This document shows, in pieces, positions 28,179-38,071 of a stretch of DNA of 51,461 bases; within the stretch, counting starts at the first letter, position 1; every line of letters begins with the position of its first letter. The translations under genes and the position numbers were made by a program. A model generated the notes under the pieces. That model was not told where the DNA came from. It saw only the letters and a list, made by a program, of their open reading frames with translations, and made no database searches. Source of the stretch: Alistipes sp. (GTDB taxonomy: Bacteria > Bacteroidota > Bacteroidia > Bacteroidales > Rikenellaceae); NCBI GenBank assembly GCA_020026435.1, contig JAHHQK010000012.1:1-51461 (forward strand), read 5' to 3'.

Positions 28179-29870
28179 ATGAAAAGAATAGGAAACATAG
28201 CAGCTACACTGTTGACGGCCGTAGCCCTCGGTGCAAGTTCGTGTGACGTCCTCGACCTTGACGCCACCGACCGCTTCACCCCGACCACCGTATGGAGCGA
28301 CCAATATTCCGTGGACCAATACGTCATCGGTTTCTACTCGACATTTATGGCGCTCTCCGACATCAATGCCCGCCAGACCCAGTTCACCGATACCTACTCC
28401 GACCTGATCAAGAGTTCGTCCTGGAACCAGTACAGCCACGGCTACAACCAGACGCTTCTCCAGACCTCGTCGTTCAACAGTAACGGAGCCGGCCCCTTCG
28501 AGCATTGGGAAGCGAACTACAAACGCATACGCCTCCAGAACGAGTTCCTGCGCGATGTGAAGGTCTACGGCACACACCTCGGAGACCAGTTCATCCGCCA
28601 GCGTACAGGTGAGGTGCTCTTCTGCCGCGCCTACACCTATATGGATCTGCTGAAGATCTACGGTTGCGACGAGAAGGACCTCGGCGTACTGCTCCGCGAG
28701 CAGGTCGACGGTCCCGAACAGAACGACAAGGCCCGTGCCTCGTTCGAGGAGAGCTGGGATCTGGTCATCAAAGACCTGAAATATGCAGCGGAGAACCTCC
28801 CCGACCCCAGCGACCCCGACCACGGATGGCCCGACAGCCAGTACGGCCGTGCCACCAAATCGGCCGCCCTGGGTCTTCTGACCCGCGCCGGCCTCTACGC
28901 CAAGCGTTGGGATGTGGTCATCGAGGCCGCCAACAAGCTCAAGGAGCTGGGCCGCGGCCTGGTAACGGGCGATCCCAATACGGCCTACGCCAGCGTCTTC
29001 AACAACGCCACCGTATCGAAGAGCAACGAAATTCTCTTTGCCGTATGCTACCACTCCGCCGACAAGGCTCACTCCCACGACATCTTCTTCCGTCCGCTGG
29101 GTGACAAGAAAATCGGCAACCGCGACATGTACGCTGCTTTCGGTCCCACCAGCGAACTGGTCGACTGTTTCGAGATGGCCGACGGCAAGCCCTTCAACTG
29201 GGAGACCCACAAGGCCAACCCCTATGAAAACCGCGAACCGCGCTTCTACGCCACCGTACTCTACAACGGCGCACAGTGGGAGGGCCGCACCATCGAGACA
29301 TTCGTCGGTGGTGCCGACGGTCTGAAGGAATTCGAGACCCAGGGTGCCTCTGGTTCAACCTCCACGGGCTACTACTTCCGCAAATTCCTCACCGAAGGCG
29401 ACCGCGACTGGGTGACCACGGGCAGCTCCCACTTCATGCCCGTATGCCGCTATGCCGAGGTACTGCTCAACAAGGCCGAAGCCCTGGCCGAGAAGGATTT
29501 CGCCGCCAACAAGGCTGAAGCCCTGGCCGCCTTGAACGAGGTGCGCGCACGTGTGGGCCTTCCCGCCAAGGACGCCGCCAACAAGGAGGAATTCGACAAG
29601 ATCCTGCGCCATGAACGCATCGTCGAACTGGCCGGCGAAGGTTTCCGTTTCTGGGATATCCGCCGCTGGAAAATCGGCATGGAGGTCATCAACGGCCAGG
29701 CCTGCCACGGTGTGAAAATCACCAAGAACGGCGACAGCTTCACGTACAGCCAGATCGAGGTTGACGCCGGCAGAAAACGCCACTTCGAGGAGCGTTACAA
29801 CGCCTTCTCCATTCCCATCTCGGAGCGCGCCAACAACCCCCTGTTCGGTGAAAACAACCCCGGATGGTAA
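28179..29870 (+). CDS. SusD/RagB family outer-membrane lipoprotein
   Basis: A 563-residue partner of the SusC gene 15 nt upstream. Lipobox GASSC (Cys22). SusD features include GEVLFCRAYTYMDLLKIYG (TPR-like helix), CRYAEVLLNKAEALAE, LNEVRARVGLP, and the C-terminal ILRHERIVELAGEGFRFWDIRRWKIG. It captures the glycan at the surface and closes the SusC channel. The repeated NKAEALA (about 431 and 445) is a small local duplication within an otherwise conserved helix. Confidence 0.95.
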   Translation: MKRIGNIAATLLTAVALGASSCDVLDLDATDRFTPTTVWSDQYSVDQYVIGFYSTFMALSDINARQTQFTDTYSDLIKSSSWNQYSHGYNQTLLQTSSFNSNGAGPFEHWEANYKRIRLQNEFLRDVKVYGTHLGDQFIRQRTGEVLFCRAYTYMDLLKIYGCDEKDLGVLLREQVDGPEQNDKARASFEESWDLVIKDLKYAAENLPDPSDPDHGWPDSQYGRATKSAALGLLTRAGLYAKRWDVVIEAANKLKELGRGLVTGDPNTAYASVFNNATVSKSNEILFAVCYHSADKAHSHDIFFRPLGDKKIGNRDMYAAFGPTSELVDCFEMADGKPFNWETHKANPYENREPRFYATVLYNGAQWEGRTIETFVGGADGLKEFETQGASGSTSTGYYFRKFLTEGDRDWVTTGSSHFMPVCRYAEVLLNKAEALAEKDFAANKAEALAALNEVRARVGLPAKDAANKEEFDKILRHERIVELAGEGFRFWDIRRWKIGMEVINGQACHGVKITKNGDSFTYSQIEVDAGRKRHFEERYNAFSIPISERANNPLFGENNPGW

Positions 29871-29922
29871 GAGCGGATCTCCAAGACAACAGCATACGTC
29901 GAACAAGTATAAATCATAGATT

Positions 29923-30354
29923 ATGAAATTTTTGAAATATCTGGTATTGACTCTCATCACTCTGTGCACGGCATTCTCGTGCGCAGAGGCTGACGAAGAG
30001 CCGATTCATACCTACAACACCATCAAGAGTATCCGCATCCGTCCGCTGACCGACGACCCGACGATTCCGGCCATCCAGGGCGAGATCGACGAGGAGCGGC
30101 ACGAAATCCGCTTCAAGATCTACCGGGACGAGCGCGCAAAGTACGAGAAGGAACCCAACGTCTTCCTCCCCTTCTACATAGAGGCGGAGCTGGGCTGGGA
30201 CGCCGTGGTCACACCCGCACTGACCGGACTCCACGACTTCAACTACTACGACGCCGCCTCCAACCCGATGGTCATCACCGTGACCGCCCAAAGCGGCGAA
30301 CAACGCCAATACTCCCTGCTCGTCTACGTATCGAGCCAAAACAAACCCGAATAA
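29923..30354 (+). CDS. Small lipoprotein of the glycan operon
   Basis: A 143-residue protein with lipobox AFSC (Cys20) and a single beta-rich domain containing PLTDDPTIPAIQGEIDEE. No family is recognised with certainty. It resembles the N-terminal module of the next protein (a sequence on an intrinsic value in the glycan operon: lipid anchor, then a short beta sandwich with the phrase ITVTAQSGEQRQYSLLV). Position after SusD suggests a surface glycan-binding or assembly role, by inference. Confidence 0.75.
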   Translation: MKFLKYLVLTLITLCTAFSCAEADEEPIHTYNTIKSIRIRPLTDDPTIPAIQGEIDEERHEIRFKIYRDERAKYEKEPNVFLPFYIEAELGWDAVVTPALTGLHDFNYYDAASNPMVITVTAQSGEQRQYSLLVYVSSQNKPE

Positions 30355-30381
30355 ACCAACCCAACCCATACGAATCAATCC

Positions 30382-31827
30382 ATGAAAAATCTAAGAACCT
30401 TTGCCTGGGCCTTTTTATCCATGGCAGCTCTGTCTGTGGCATCCTGCACCGACGACGACCCCGCCCTTCCCGATGGGGGCAACGTCCCTCCCCAGCCTCC
30501 GAAGCCTGCCAAATGTGCGATAGAGTCCTTCAAGCTCATTCTCCCGGACAAGACCGAACTCCAGGGCGAGATCTTTGATTACGAGAAGATCATCACCGTG
30601 ACCTACGAAACGCCTCAGAAGGATATGATGAAGACGGCTACCGCCGCCATCGTCAGCTCGGAGAACACCACAGTCTCCCCCGATCCCGCCACGGCGGCCA
30701 ACTACCTCGAACCCGTCAAGTTCACCGTTAGCAACGCCGACGGCAGTGTGAAGAAGGAGTACACCGTGAAGAGCGAAGAGAAGGTGGTCCTGACCGAGAT
30801 GAAATTCACCGAGGTGTGGACCAAGACCAAGGACCAGATGAAGATCAAGGCCGCAGACTTTGCCAAGGCCGACGGCAATGACAACAACAACAAGAACCAG
30901 ACCGACTTTGTGACCATCGCAGTCAGCGGCGACAAGATCGTTCTCTCGAACGGCAACGTCTATGACCTGAATGGTAACCCGGCAGGCACACTCAGCAAGG
31001 AGGGCATGGGCGACGGCAACAACATCCTCTCGCTGTCCAACGATGCGAAGAACGTACTGGTAGCCTCCTCCTACAACCCCAACACCACCAATACCACCGA
31101 CACACAAAAGAAAAAGGTATTCGAGATCTGGGGCTGGCTGAACGGCTACGACAAGGCCCCCACCCTGCTGCTCTGTTCGACCACCGATATCCGCCGCTAC
31201 CTCAACGCATCGGGTGACCTGAAACAGGGTCCCGCCTCGCTGAACATCCAGCAGTCTTCAGCCACCGGCGCCCATATGTGCTGGTACTCGGCCGGAGCAT
31301 TCGACCCCCTGAACAGCAACAAGGGCAACCAGTTCAAATCCATCGTCTCCGGACTTTCGAGCCAGGACGGAACTTGGTCTCAAATGCTTTCGCTGTGCGA
31401 CGGTACCCTCGAATCGCCCATGTTCGTCTATGACAACGAAACCGGAATGTCAAAGGGGTATCTGATGCCGAACGCCACCTCGGCCGTCAACGTCATCGCA
31501 GGTCCTGGTTCTACATATCAGGGTATCGGCGGCGACAAGGGCTGGGGCAACTACACCAAGGGTATGGTCCGCGCCTTCACGCTCCAAAGCAACGGCAAGC
31601 CCAACCACCTGGCACTCTTCGCGACCTGCGGCTGGCCCGCCCACTACTTCACCGTGGTGGCGGCCAATGACATCACCGCCGCGCCGCTCTTCTTCAAGGA
31701 GGTAAAACAGCCGGCTACCCACTGCCCCGCTGCGGCCTTCATGTCCGACGAGAGCATCAACGGAGGTTATCTCTTCCTGCTGACCATCGACAACTCGCTG
31801 ACCTGCGTAAAACTCACCCAGGAGTAG
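30382..31827 (+). CDS. DUF5018-like surface lipoprotein
   Basis: A 481-residue lipoprotein: lipobox SVASC (Cys22), a Pro-rich linker (33-44), and a beta domain (about 45-145) with a pattern shared with the small protein upstream (GEIFDYEKIITVTY; FTVSNADGSVKKEYTV). A large C-terminal domain (about 150-481) has repeated beta-strand motifs such as KIVLSNGNVYDLNG and NGGYLFLLTIDNSLTCV, which suggests a propeller. It resembles DUF5018-type proteins that follow SusD genes, but I am not certain of the family number. A terminator follows, so this gene probably ends the first, highest-expressed part of the operon. Confidence 0.75.
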   Translation: MKNLRTFAWAFLSMAALSVASCTDDDPALPDGGNVPPQPPKPAKCAIESFKLILPDKTELQGEIFDYEKIITVTYETPQKDMMKTATAAIVSSENTTVSPDPATAANYLEPVKFTVSNADGSVKKEYTVKSEEKVVLTEMKFTEVWTKTKDQMKIKAADFAKADGNDNNNKNQTDFVTIAVSGDKIVLSNGNVYDLNGNPAGTLSKEGMGDGNNILSLSNDAKNVLVASSYNPNTTNTTDTQKKKVFEIWGWLNGYDKAPTLLLCSTTDIRRYLNASGDLKQGPASLNIQQSSATGAHMCWYSAGAFDPLNSNKGNQFKSIVSGLSSQDGTWSQMLSLCDGTLESPMFVYDNETGMSKGYLMPNATSAVNVIAGPGSTYQGIGGDKGWGNYTKGMVRAFTLQSNGKPNHLALFATCGWPAHYFTVVAANDITAAPLFFKEVKQPATHCPAAAFMSDESINGGYLFLLTIDNSLTCVKLTQE

Positions 31828-31878
31828 GACCGCAAAAAACATTGGTTCCCCCAAACGACAACAATTCACCCTCCCCAG

Positions 31879-31912
31879 CTCCCGAACGGAAGTTCGGGAG
31901 GGTGTCTTTTTA
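31879..31912 (+). terminator. Internal terminator of the glycan operon
   Basis: CTCCCGAAC (31879-31887) and GTTCGGGAG (31892-31900) form a perfect 9-bp stem with a GGAA loop, followed by GGTGTCTTTTTATT. It separates the transport genes from the enzyme genes, which have no clear promoter of their own, so it may act as an attenuator. Confidence 0.8.
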
Positions 31913-31942
31913 TTCACCCATTCTAACCCCAACCCTAAATTC

Positions 31943-33235
31943 ATGAATTACAAAACGATATTCTCTCCAATCCTGCTCACCTTGTCCGCGCTTTTCGCAT
32001 TCTCTTCATGCACCCCACGCGCCGCAGCCCCCGCCAACGAAAAACCCAAATACCTGTGGTTCGATGCCGAGGCCAACTTCCAGCGGTTCGCCTCCCAGGA
32101 CTCCATCCGCTACTACCTCGACCTGACAAAGAAAACAGGCTTCAACCACATCGTCGTCGACGTGCGCCCCATCATCGGCGACGTACTCTACAAGAGCGAC
32201 TTCATGACACCGCTGACCGAAGTCCGCGGCCCCAAGGTCGAACGTAACTGGGACTACCTCCAGTTCTTCCTCGACGAGGCCCGCAAACGCGATCTGAAGG
32301 TTACCGTATCGACAGCCATCTTCCCCGCAGGCAAACCCTCGACAAAACAGGGTCCTGCCTACCACGATCCCCAGTTCGCCGGCCGCACCTGTCTGGAATA
32401 CCTTCCCTCGGGCAAATTCCTCGACATCAAGGATGACCCCACCAAGGTGGCCGCCTTCCTCAACCCCGTGCTGAAAGAGAACCAGGACTACGCCCTGAGA
32501 TTTGTGGAAGAGCTGCTCACCAAATATAAATTCGACGGCTATGCCCTCGACTACTGCCGTTTTCCGGACCGCGCCAGCGACTTCTCCGACGCCACACGCT
32601 CGGCCTTCGAGGAGTTCCTCGGCCAGGAGGTGAAGAACTGGCCCGCCGACGTCTTCTCCTTCGACAAGGAGGGTCACGAAGTGGCCGGCATCCACTATAA
32701 GAAGTGGTGGGAGTTCCGCGCAAAGACCATCCGCAACTTCATCGCCCGCGTCAGAAACTCCATCGACCGTCTGCAACCCGACGTGGATTTGGAGTACTGG
32801 GCCGCATCGTGGCTCCACGCCATCTACGGTAACGGACAGAACTGGGGCAGCAGCCGTGCGAAATTCCACGAGGCTTACCTCGACACCTGGGCCACCCCCG
32901 AATACTGCGAGGCCGGATTCGCCGACCTGCTCGACACCTTCATCACGGGGACCTACCTCGAAAAGGTACGCGGCATGGAAGACCCCGAATCCATCGAATA
33001 CGGTCTGGCCCGCTCGAACCGTGACGTGATGGGCGACTGCCGCGTCTTCGGCTCGCTCTACGCACAAAACCACCTCGACCAGTTCGACGATGCGGTCTAC
33101 CTCTGCCTGACCCGCACCGAAGGCCTCATGGTGTTCGACATCGTCCAGGTCATCAATTACAACCTCTGGGATTCGATCAAACGCGGCATCGACCGCGCGG
33201 AGAGCGAGGCTGCGGAGGGACAGGACAAACACTAA
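31943..33235 (+). CDS. GHL10-like putative glycoside hydrolase, first of two paralogues
   Basis: A 430-residue lipoprotein (lipobox FSSC, Cys23). It has a TIM-barrel pattern like the GHL10/DUF187 family of putative glycoside hydrolases: LWFDAEANFQRF (strand 1), FNHIVVDVRPIIGDVLY, LKVTVSTAIFPAG, FDGYALDYCRFPD (about 201-213) and DAVYLCLTRTEGLMVFDIVQV. No substrate is known for close relatives that I can name. It is followed after 20 nt by a paralogue of the same architecture. The lipid anchor puts it in the outer membrane, facing either side. Confidence 0.85.
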   Translation: MNYKTIFSPILLTLSALFAFSSCTPRAAAPANEKPKYLWFDAEANFQRFASQDSIRYYLDLTKKTGFNHIVVDVRPIIGDVLYKSDFMTPLTEVRGPKVERNWDYLQFFLDEARKRDLKVTVSTAIFPAGKPSTKQGPAYHDPQFAGRTCLEYLPSGKFLDIKDDPTKVAAFLNPVLKENQDYALRFVEELLTKYKFDGYALDYCRFPDRASDFSDATRSAFEEFLGQEVKNWPADVFSFDKEGHEVAGIHYKKWWEFRAKTIRNFIARVRNSIDRLQPDVDLEYWAASWLHAIYGNGQNWGSSRAKFHEAYLDTWATPEYCEAGFADLLDTFITGTYLEKVRGMEDPESIEYGLARSNRDVMGDCRVFGSLYAQNHLDQFDDAVYLCLTRTEGLMVFDIVQVINYNLWDSIKRGIDRAESEAAEGQDKH

Positions 33236-33255
33236 GCCCACAAAAGACAACCACG

Positions 33256-34572
33256 ATGAAACGATTTCTATTATCCATACTCCTGCTCGCCGGCCTGACC
33301 GCCTGCGAGCAGGATTGGAACGAGAGGAACGGTTACGACACCGGAAACTCCGGGGACAACGGCTCGGAAGAAAGCGTCGTAAACAAGGAAAAAGAGTTGT
33401 GGCTCGACGCGTCGGCCAATTTCAAACGCTTCGAGAAAAAAGAGGACATCTGCAAATGGCTGGACAAGATCCGGGAGGTCGGATTCAACAAAATCGTCAT
33501 CAGCGTACGTTCCTGCTCCGGTGACGTAATTTACCCCAGTAAGGTCATGAAACAGACCTCGACGCTGAACGGTGTGACCATCAACCGCGACTGGGACTAC
33601 CTCGAATTCATGATTTCCGAGGCCCACAAGCGCGACATGAAGGCAGCCGTGGCCACCACCATCTTCCCCGTAGGCTCACCCTCGAGCCAGAGCGGGCCCG
33701 TCTACCGCAACGAGGAGTGGGCCCGGAACACCTGCATCCAGTACCACCGCTCGGGAATGACGGACATCCGCAACGAAAAGAACGAGGTCGCCGCATTCGC
33801 CAACCCGCTGGACACCGACGTACAGAAAAAGGTGCTGGAGATGCTCTCCGAACTGGTGACCGACTACGACCTCGACGCCCTGGTACTCGACTACTGCCGC
33901 TACCCCGGCGGAGGTGCCTCCGACTTCTCGGACATGAGCCGACAGGCCTTTGAAAGCTATATGGGCAAGAGCGTGGAGAAGTGGCCCGAGGACATATTCA
34001 CCTACAACGCCGACAACACCCGTAAACCCGGCCCCTATTACACCCAATGGTGGGAGTTCCGCTCGATGAACATCCGCAACTTCGTGGTAAAAGTCAAGGA
34101 GTGCGTCAAAGCCCTCAAACCCGATGTGCAGCTCGAATACTGGGCCGGTTCATGGTGGCACGGCCTCTACCTCCAGGGACAGAACTGGGCCAGCCCCAAT
34201 GCCAGCCTCACGCCGGCCCCCTGGATGAGCAACGACTACCGCCGCACGGGTTTTGCCGACCAGCTGGACATCTTCCAACTGGGAGCCTACCTCAAGGAGG
34301 TCCACGGTGCCGACAATCCCTCGTCGGTGGAATACGCCATCAACAACGCCAAGAAACTCATCGGCTCCGACTGCAAACTCTACGGCACACTCTCCTGCGC
34401 GGAGGCGGACTTCGACATCGAATCGGCCGTCTACCTCTGCCTGATGCGCACCCAGGGTCTGATGGTTTTCGACATCGTCCACGTCATCAACAACAACAAG
34501 TGGGACGCCATCCGCCGCGGCATCGAACGCGCCGAAAAAGATCTGAAATCACAAAACGCATCGAAACAATGA
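33256..34572 (+). CDS. GHL10-like putative glycoside hydrolase, second paralogue
   Basis: A 438-residue lipoprotein (lipobox LTAC, Cys17) with the same barrel signatures as the gene upstream: LWLDASANFKRF, FNKIVISVRSCSGDVIY, MKAAVATTIFPVG, LDALVLDYCRYPG and SAVYLCLMRTQGLMVFDIVHV. The two proteins agree along most of their length, but differ around the first barrel strands (DVRPIIGD versus SVRSCSGD), so different specificities are plausible. Its stop codon overlaps the ATG of the phosphoesterase gene (ATGA). Confidence 0.85.
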   Translation: MKRFLLSILLLAGLTACEQDWNERNGYDTGNSGDNGSEESVVNKEKELWLDASANFKRFEKKEDICKWLDKIREVGFNKIVISVRSCSGDVIYPSKVMKQTSTLNGVTINRDWDYLEFMISEAHKRDMKAAVATTIFPVGSPSSQSGPVYRNEEWARNTCIQYHRSGMTDIRNEKNEVAAFANPLDTDVQKKVLEMLSELVTDYDLDALVLDYCRYPGGGASDFSDMSRQAFESYMGKSVEKWPEDIFTYNADNTRKPGPYYTQWWEFRSMNIRNFVVKVKECVKALKPDVQLEYWAGSWWHGLYLQGQNWASPNASLTPAPWMSNDYRRTGFADQLDIFQLGAYLKEVHGADNPSSVEYAINNAKKLIGSDCKLYGTLSCAEADFDIESAVYLCLMRTQGLMVFDIVHVINNNKWDAIRRGIERAEKDLKSQNASKQ

Positions 34573-36014
34573 TACGCACCACCCTGCTACTGACCCTCCT
34601 GCTGTCGGCAATGACCGCCTACAGCTCCCAACCCCTGACCCTCAAAGGACGGGTCTCCGCCCGGGGACGTGGTGTAGCCGGAGTAGCCGTAACCGACGGC
34701 AAGAATACCGTACGCACCGACACCAAGGGCAACTATACCCTTTCCACTAACGACGAAGCGGAATTCGTCTATATCTCCATCCCTTCGGGCTACGAAATCC
34801 CCACGGCCTCCGGCTCGGCCCGGTTCTTCGAGAAGATCGACTGCCGCCGCCAAAAGTACGACTTCACGCTCACGCCCCAATCCTCACCCTCGAAGCGCCA
34901 CCGCCTGGTACTCATCGCCGACCCCCAGGTCTATTTCGACAACGAGATCGACAGCGTACGCCGTGCGGCCGCCGCTCTGAAGCGACTCGCCGACGACGGC
35001 GTCCCCACCTGCACGGTGGTCTGCGGCGACATTGTGGGTGACATCAACCACCGTCCGCTCTTTTTCGAGCCGGTACGCGACGCTCTGGCCGAATCGGGAC
35101 TCCCGACCTTCTATGTGGTAGGCAACCACGACACCGACGTCTCGGCCCGCTCGAACGCTTTGGCCAAAAAGACCTTCAAGTCCATCTACGGCCCCACCTA
35201 CTACTCGTTCGATCGCGGCGAATGCCATGTGGTAATACTCGACGACGTCTTCTTCACGGGCTACGGCTACCTGCACGTGGGCTACCTCCCCGAGGAGCAG
35301 CTCCACTGGCTGGAGAACGATCTGAAGCACGTCCGGCCGGGCAAACCCGTCCTGGTCTGCATGCACATTCCCACCTGGTCGCGGGCCGCCAACCGCCACG
35401 CATGGCGCGAAGAGGAACACAACAAGATCCTGCTCAACAGAAACGCTCTGTATGAGATTCTGAAACCCTACAACGCCCACCTGCTGACCGCCCACGAACA
35501 CTACAACGAGAACTACAAGCCCGCGCCCCACATCACCGAACACGTCCACGCCCCGCTGAGTACCAACTTCTGGCAGACACCCCAAAGCTCCGACGGCATT
35601 CCCGCCGGCTACGGCATCTACGAGATCGAGGGCGACCGCGTCAGCTGGTACTACCAGACGGTGGACTACCCGCGCGAGCGTCAGTTCACGGCCTATGCCG
35701 TCGGGGAGGATGCCCGCAAGCCCCGGTCCGTGACGGCCAACGTCTGGAACTACTCCACCGACTGGAAGGTCGAATGGTCCGAGAACGGCCTCGACAAAGG
35801 CCCGATGACGCGCTACACGGGCTACGACCACAACACCTGCGACTACATCAAACGCCACAAAGGCCGGTTCAAGCAGGTGTATGTAGACCCCGGCCTGACC
35901 GAACACCTCTTCGAGGCCGTGCCCGAAGACCCCCGCTCCGAGATCGAGATCCGCGTAACCGACCCCTTCGGCCGCACCTACGTCTGGAACTCCACCTCGG
36001 GATATAAACTCTAA
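34569..36014 (+). CDS. Calcineurin-like phosphoesterase with N-terminal CarboxypepD-like domain
   Basis: A 481-residue protein. The ATG at 34569 is chosen because it overlaps the upstream stop codon and begins a good signal peptide (MIRTTLLLTLLLSAMTAYS). Domains: beta sandwich (about 22-100), metallophosphatase with DPQVYF, CGDIVGD, GNHDTD and HEHYNENYK metal-site motifs (about 115-330), and a C-terminal MetallophosC-like domain. It probably cleaves a phosphomonoester or phosphodiester outside the cytoplasm. In a glycan operon it could remove phosphate from sugars. This order of domains is common in Bacteroidota, but the substrate is unknown. Confidence 0.9.
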   Translation: MIRTTLLLTLLLSAMTAYSSQPLTLKGRVSARGRGVAGVAVTDGKNTVRTDTKGNYTLSTNDEAEFVYISIPSGYEIPTASGSARFFEKIDCRRQKYDFTLTPQSSPSKRHRLVLIADPQVYFDNEIDSVRRAAAALKRLADDGVPTCTVVCGDIVGDINHRPLFFEPVRDALAESGLPTFYVVGNHDTDVSARSNALAKKTFKSIYGPTYYSFDRGECHVVILDDVFFTGYGYLHVGYLPEEQLHWLENDLKHVRPGKPVLVCMHIPTWSRAANRHAWREEEHNKILLNRNALYEILKPYNAHLLTAHEHYNENYKPAPHITEHVHAPLSTNFWQTPQSSDGIPAGYGIYEIEGDRVSWYYQTVDYPRERQFTAYAVGEDARKPRSVTANVWNYSTDWKVEWSENGLDKGPMTRYTGYDHNTCDYIKRHKGRFKQVYVDPGLTEHLFEAVPEDPRSEIEIRVTDPFGRTYVWNSTSGYKL

Positions 36015-36036
36015 CCCAACACCCAACTTTCACATC

Positions 36037-38037
36037 ATGAAAAGATTGTCCTACCTGACATCGGCCCTGGCCCTTCTGCTGACGGCGTGCGGCCATCCGA
36101 CGACGACCCTTACCTCGCCCGACGGACGCCTCACCCTCGAATTCCAACAACAGGAAGACCTCTCGGGCTATACCCTCCGCTGCGGGGAAACCCCTCTGCT
36201 CGACTTCTCGGAAATCGGCTTCGAGCTGAAAGACGCCCCCGCCATTGCCCGTGACCTCAAGATCACAAACACCCGTTTCACCTCCTTCGACCAGGAGTGG
36301 GAAACCGTGTGGGGCGAACAGCAGACCATCCGCAACCACTACAACGCCATGGTCGTGGCACTCGAAGAGAAGAACGCCCCCCACCGCCGCATCAACATCG
36401 AGTTCCGCCTCTTCGACGACGGCATGGGCTTCCGCTACGAATTCCCCGAGCAGGAATCACTCGGCGAATTTGTCATCACCGACGAGCTGACGCGCTTCGC
36501 CTTCCACGACGACCCCAAAGCCTGGTGGATGCCCACGCGCGAACCCTACTACGAGAGCATCGCCCGCAACACCCCCCTCTCGAAAATCGACACGGTCAAC
36601 ACCCCCCTCACACTGGAGTGCGCCGACGGCCGCTTCCTGGCCATCCATGAGGCCAACCTCACGGACTACGCCAAGATGAGTCTCCACCCCGAAAAGGAGG
36701 GTTCGACCACCCTGAAGTGCTACCTCACCCCATGGTCAAACGGCGTGAAGGTCTATGCCAAACCCCCCTTCGTGACCCCATGGAGGACCATGATCGTGGG
36801 CAACTCGGCCGGTGATTTGGTCACCTCGCGGCTGATGCTGAACCTCAACGAACCCTGCAAGATCAAGGACACCGACTGGATCCGCCCCCAGAAATACATC
36901 GGCATCTGGTGGTCGATGCACCTGTTCCGGGAGACCTGGGCGCAGGGCCCCCACCACGGAGCCACCACGGCCAACACCAAACGCTACATCGACTTTGCCG
37001 CCGAAAACGGCATCCCGGGCGTGCTGGTCGAGGGCTGGAACGTAGGTTGGGACGGAGAGTGGACGAAACTCACCGACAAAATCGACTTCACCCACCCCTA
37101 CCCCGACTTCGACATCGAGGAAATCACCCGCTATGCCCGCGAACGCGGCGTATCGCTCATCGGCCACCACGAGACGGGAGCCAATACGCTCAATTACGAA
37201 CGTCAGCTCGACGAGGCCTTCCGCTTCTACCGGAAATACGGCGTAAATTGCGTAAAGACGGGCTACGTCAATGTGCTGATGGACGGCAAGGAACTGCACG
37301 ACAGCCAGTACGGCGTGCGCCACTACCGCAAGGTCATCGAGACGGCCGCCCGCTACGGCATCATGATCGACAACCACGAACCGGTCATGCCCACCGGACT
37401 GGAGCGCACCTGGCCCAACCTGATGACCCAGGAAGGCGTCCGCGGTCAGGAGTACAACGCCTGGTCGCCCGACGGCGGCAACCCGCCCGAACACACCACC
37501 TCGCTGCCCTTTGTCCGGGGTCTGGCCGGCGGCATGGACTACACCTTCGGCACGTTCAACTTCGACAACCCCAACTCACCCTTCTCGCGCGTGCAATCCA
37601 CCATTGCCCGTGAGCTGGCCCAGTACGTGGTCATTTACAGCCCCCTGCAGATGGCCTCCGACCTTCCGGAAAACTACCGCGGCAAGAAGGGCTTCGACTT
37701 CATCCGCGACGTCCCGACCGACTGGAAACACACGGTGGTTCCCCAGGCCGTCATCGGCGACTACTGCGTCTTCGCCCGCCAGGACCGTCACTCGGAGGAC
37801 TGGTATCTGGGAGCCATCACCGACGAGAACGCCCGCAAGATCGACCAGCCGCTCTCGTTCCTGGACAAGGAGTCGAAATACGTGGCCCAGATCTACCGCG
37901 ATGGAGAGAAGGCCGACTGGAAGGAGCGTCCCTACGATTTTGAATACATCGAAAAGGAGGTGACCGCCCTCGACACGCTCCACATCGCCATGGCATCAGG
38001 CGGAGGCTGCGCCGTCAGATTCAAGAAGATCGACTGA
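36037..38037 (+). CDS. GH97 glycoside hydrolase, SusB-like inverting type
   Basis: A 666-residue lipoprotein (lipobox LTAC, Cys18). An N-terminal beta sandwich (about 25-270) is followed by a (beta/alpha)8 barrel and a C-terminal beta domain. Glu379 (GHHE), Glu448 (DNHE) and Glu472 (RGQE) have spacings of 69 and 24, the same as Glu439, Glu508 and Glu532 of SusB, which are its catalytic residues. The segment VKTGYV replaces the Asp-containing nucleophile motif of retaining alpha-galactosidases in this family. An inverting alpha-glucosidase-like activity is therefore expected. It lies 22 nt after the phosphoesterase and ends the operon. Confidence 0.94.
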   Translation: MKRLSYLTSALALLLTACGHPTTTLTSPDGRLTLEFQQQEDLSGYTLRCGETPLLDFSEIGFELKDAPAIARDLKITNTRFTSFDQEWETVWGEQQTIRNHYNAMVVALEEKNAPHRRINIEFRLFDDGMGFRYEFPEQESLGEFVITDELTRFAFHDDPKAWWMPTREPYYESIARNTPLSKIDTVNTPLTLECADGRFLAIHEANLTDYAKMSLHPEKEGSTTLKCYLTPWSNGVKVYAKPPFVTPWRTMIVGNSAGDLVTSRLMLNLNEPCKIKDTDWIRPQKYIGIWWSMHLFRETWAQGPHHGATTANTKRYIDFAAENGIPGVLVEGWNVGWDGEWTKLTDKIDFTHPYPDFDIEEITRYARERGVSLIGHHETGANTLNYERQLDEAFRFYRKYGVNCVKTGYVNVLMDGKELHDSQYGVRHYRKVIETAARYGIMIDNHEPVMPTGLERTWPNLMTQEGVRGQEYNAWSPDGGNPPEHTTSLPFVRGLAGGMDYTFGTFNFDNPNSPFSRVQSTIARELAQYVVIYSPLQMASDLPENYRGKKGFDFIRDVPTDWKHTVVPQAVIGDYCVFARQDRHSEDWYLGAITDENARKIDQPLSFLDKESKYVAQIYRDGEKADWKERPYDFEYIEKEVTALDTLHIAMASGGGCAVRFKKID

Positions 38038-38071
38038 TCCGCCGCCTTCCCCGGGAACGATACCTAAACGG

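Noticed and set aside
29467..29530. Direct repeat coding NKAEALA twice in SusD
   Set aside because: It lies in a conserved helical region of SusD proteins and needs no special explanation.
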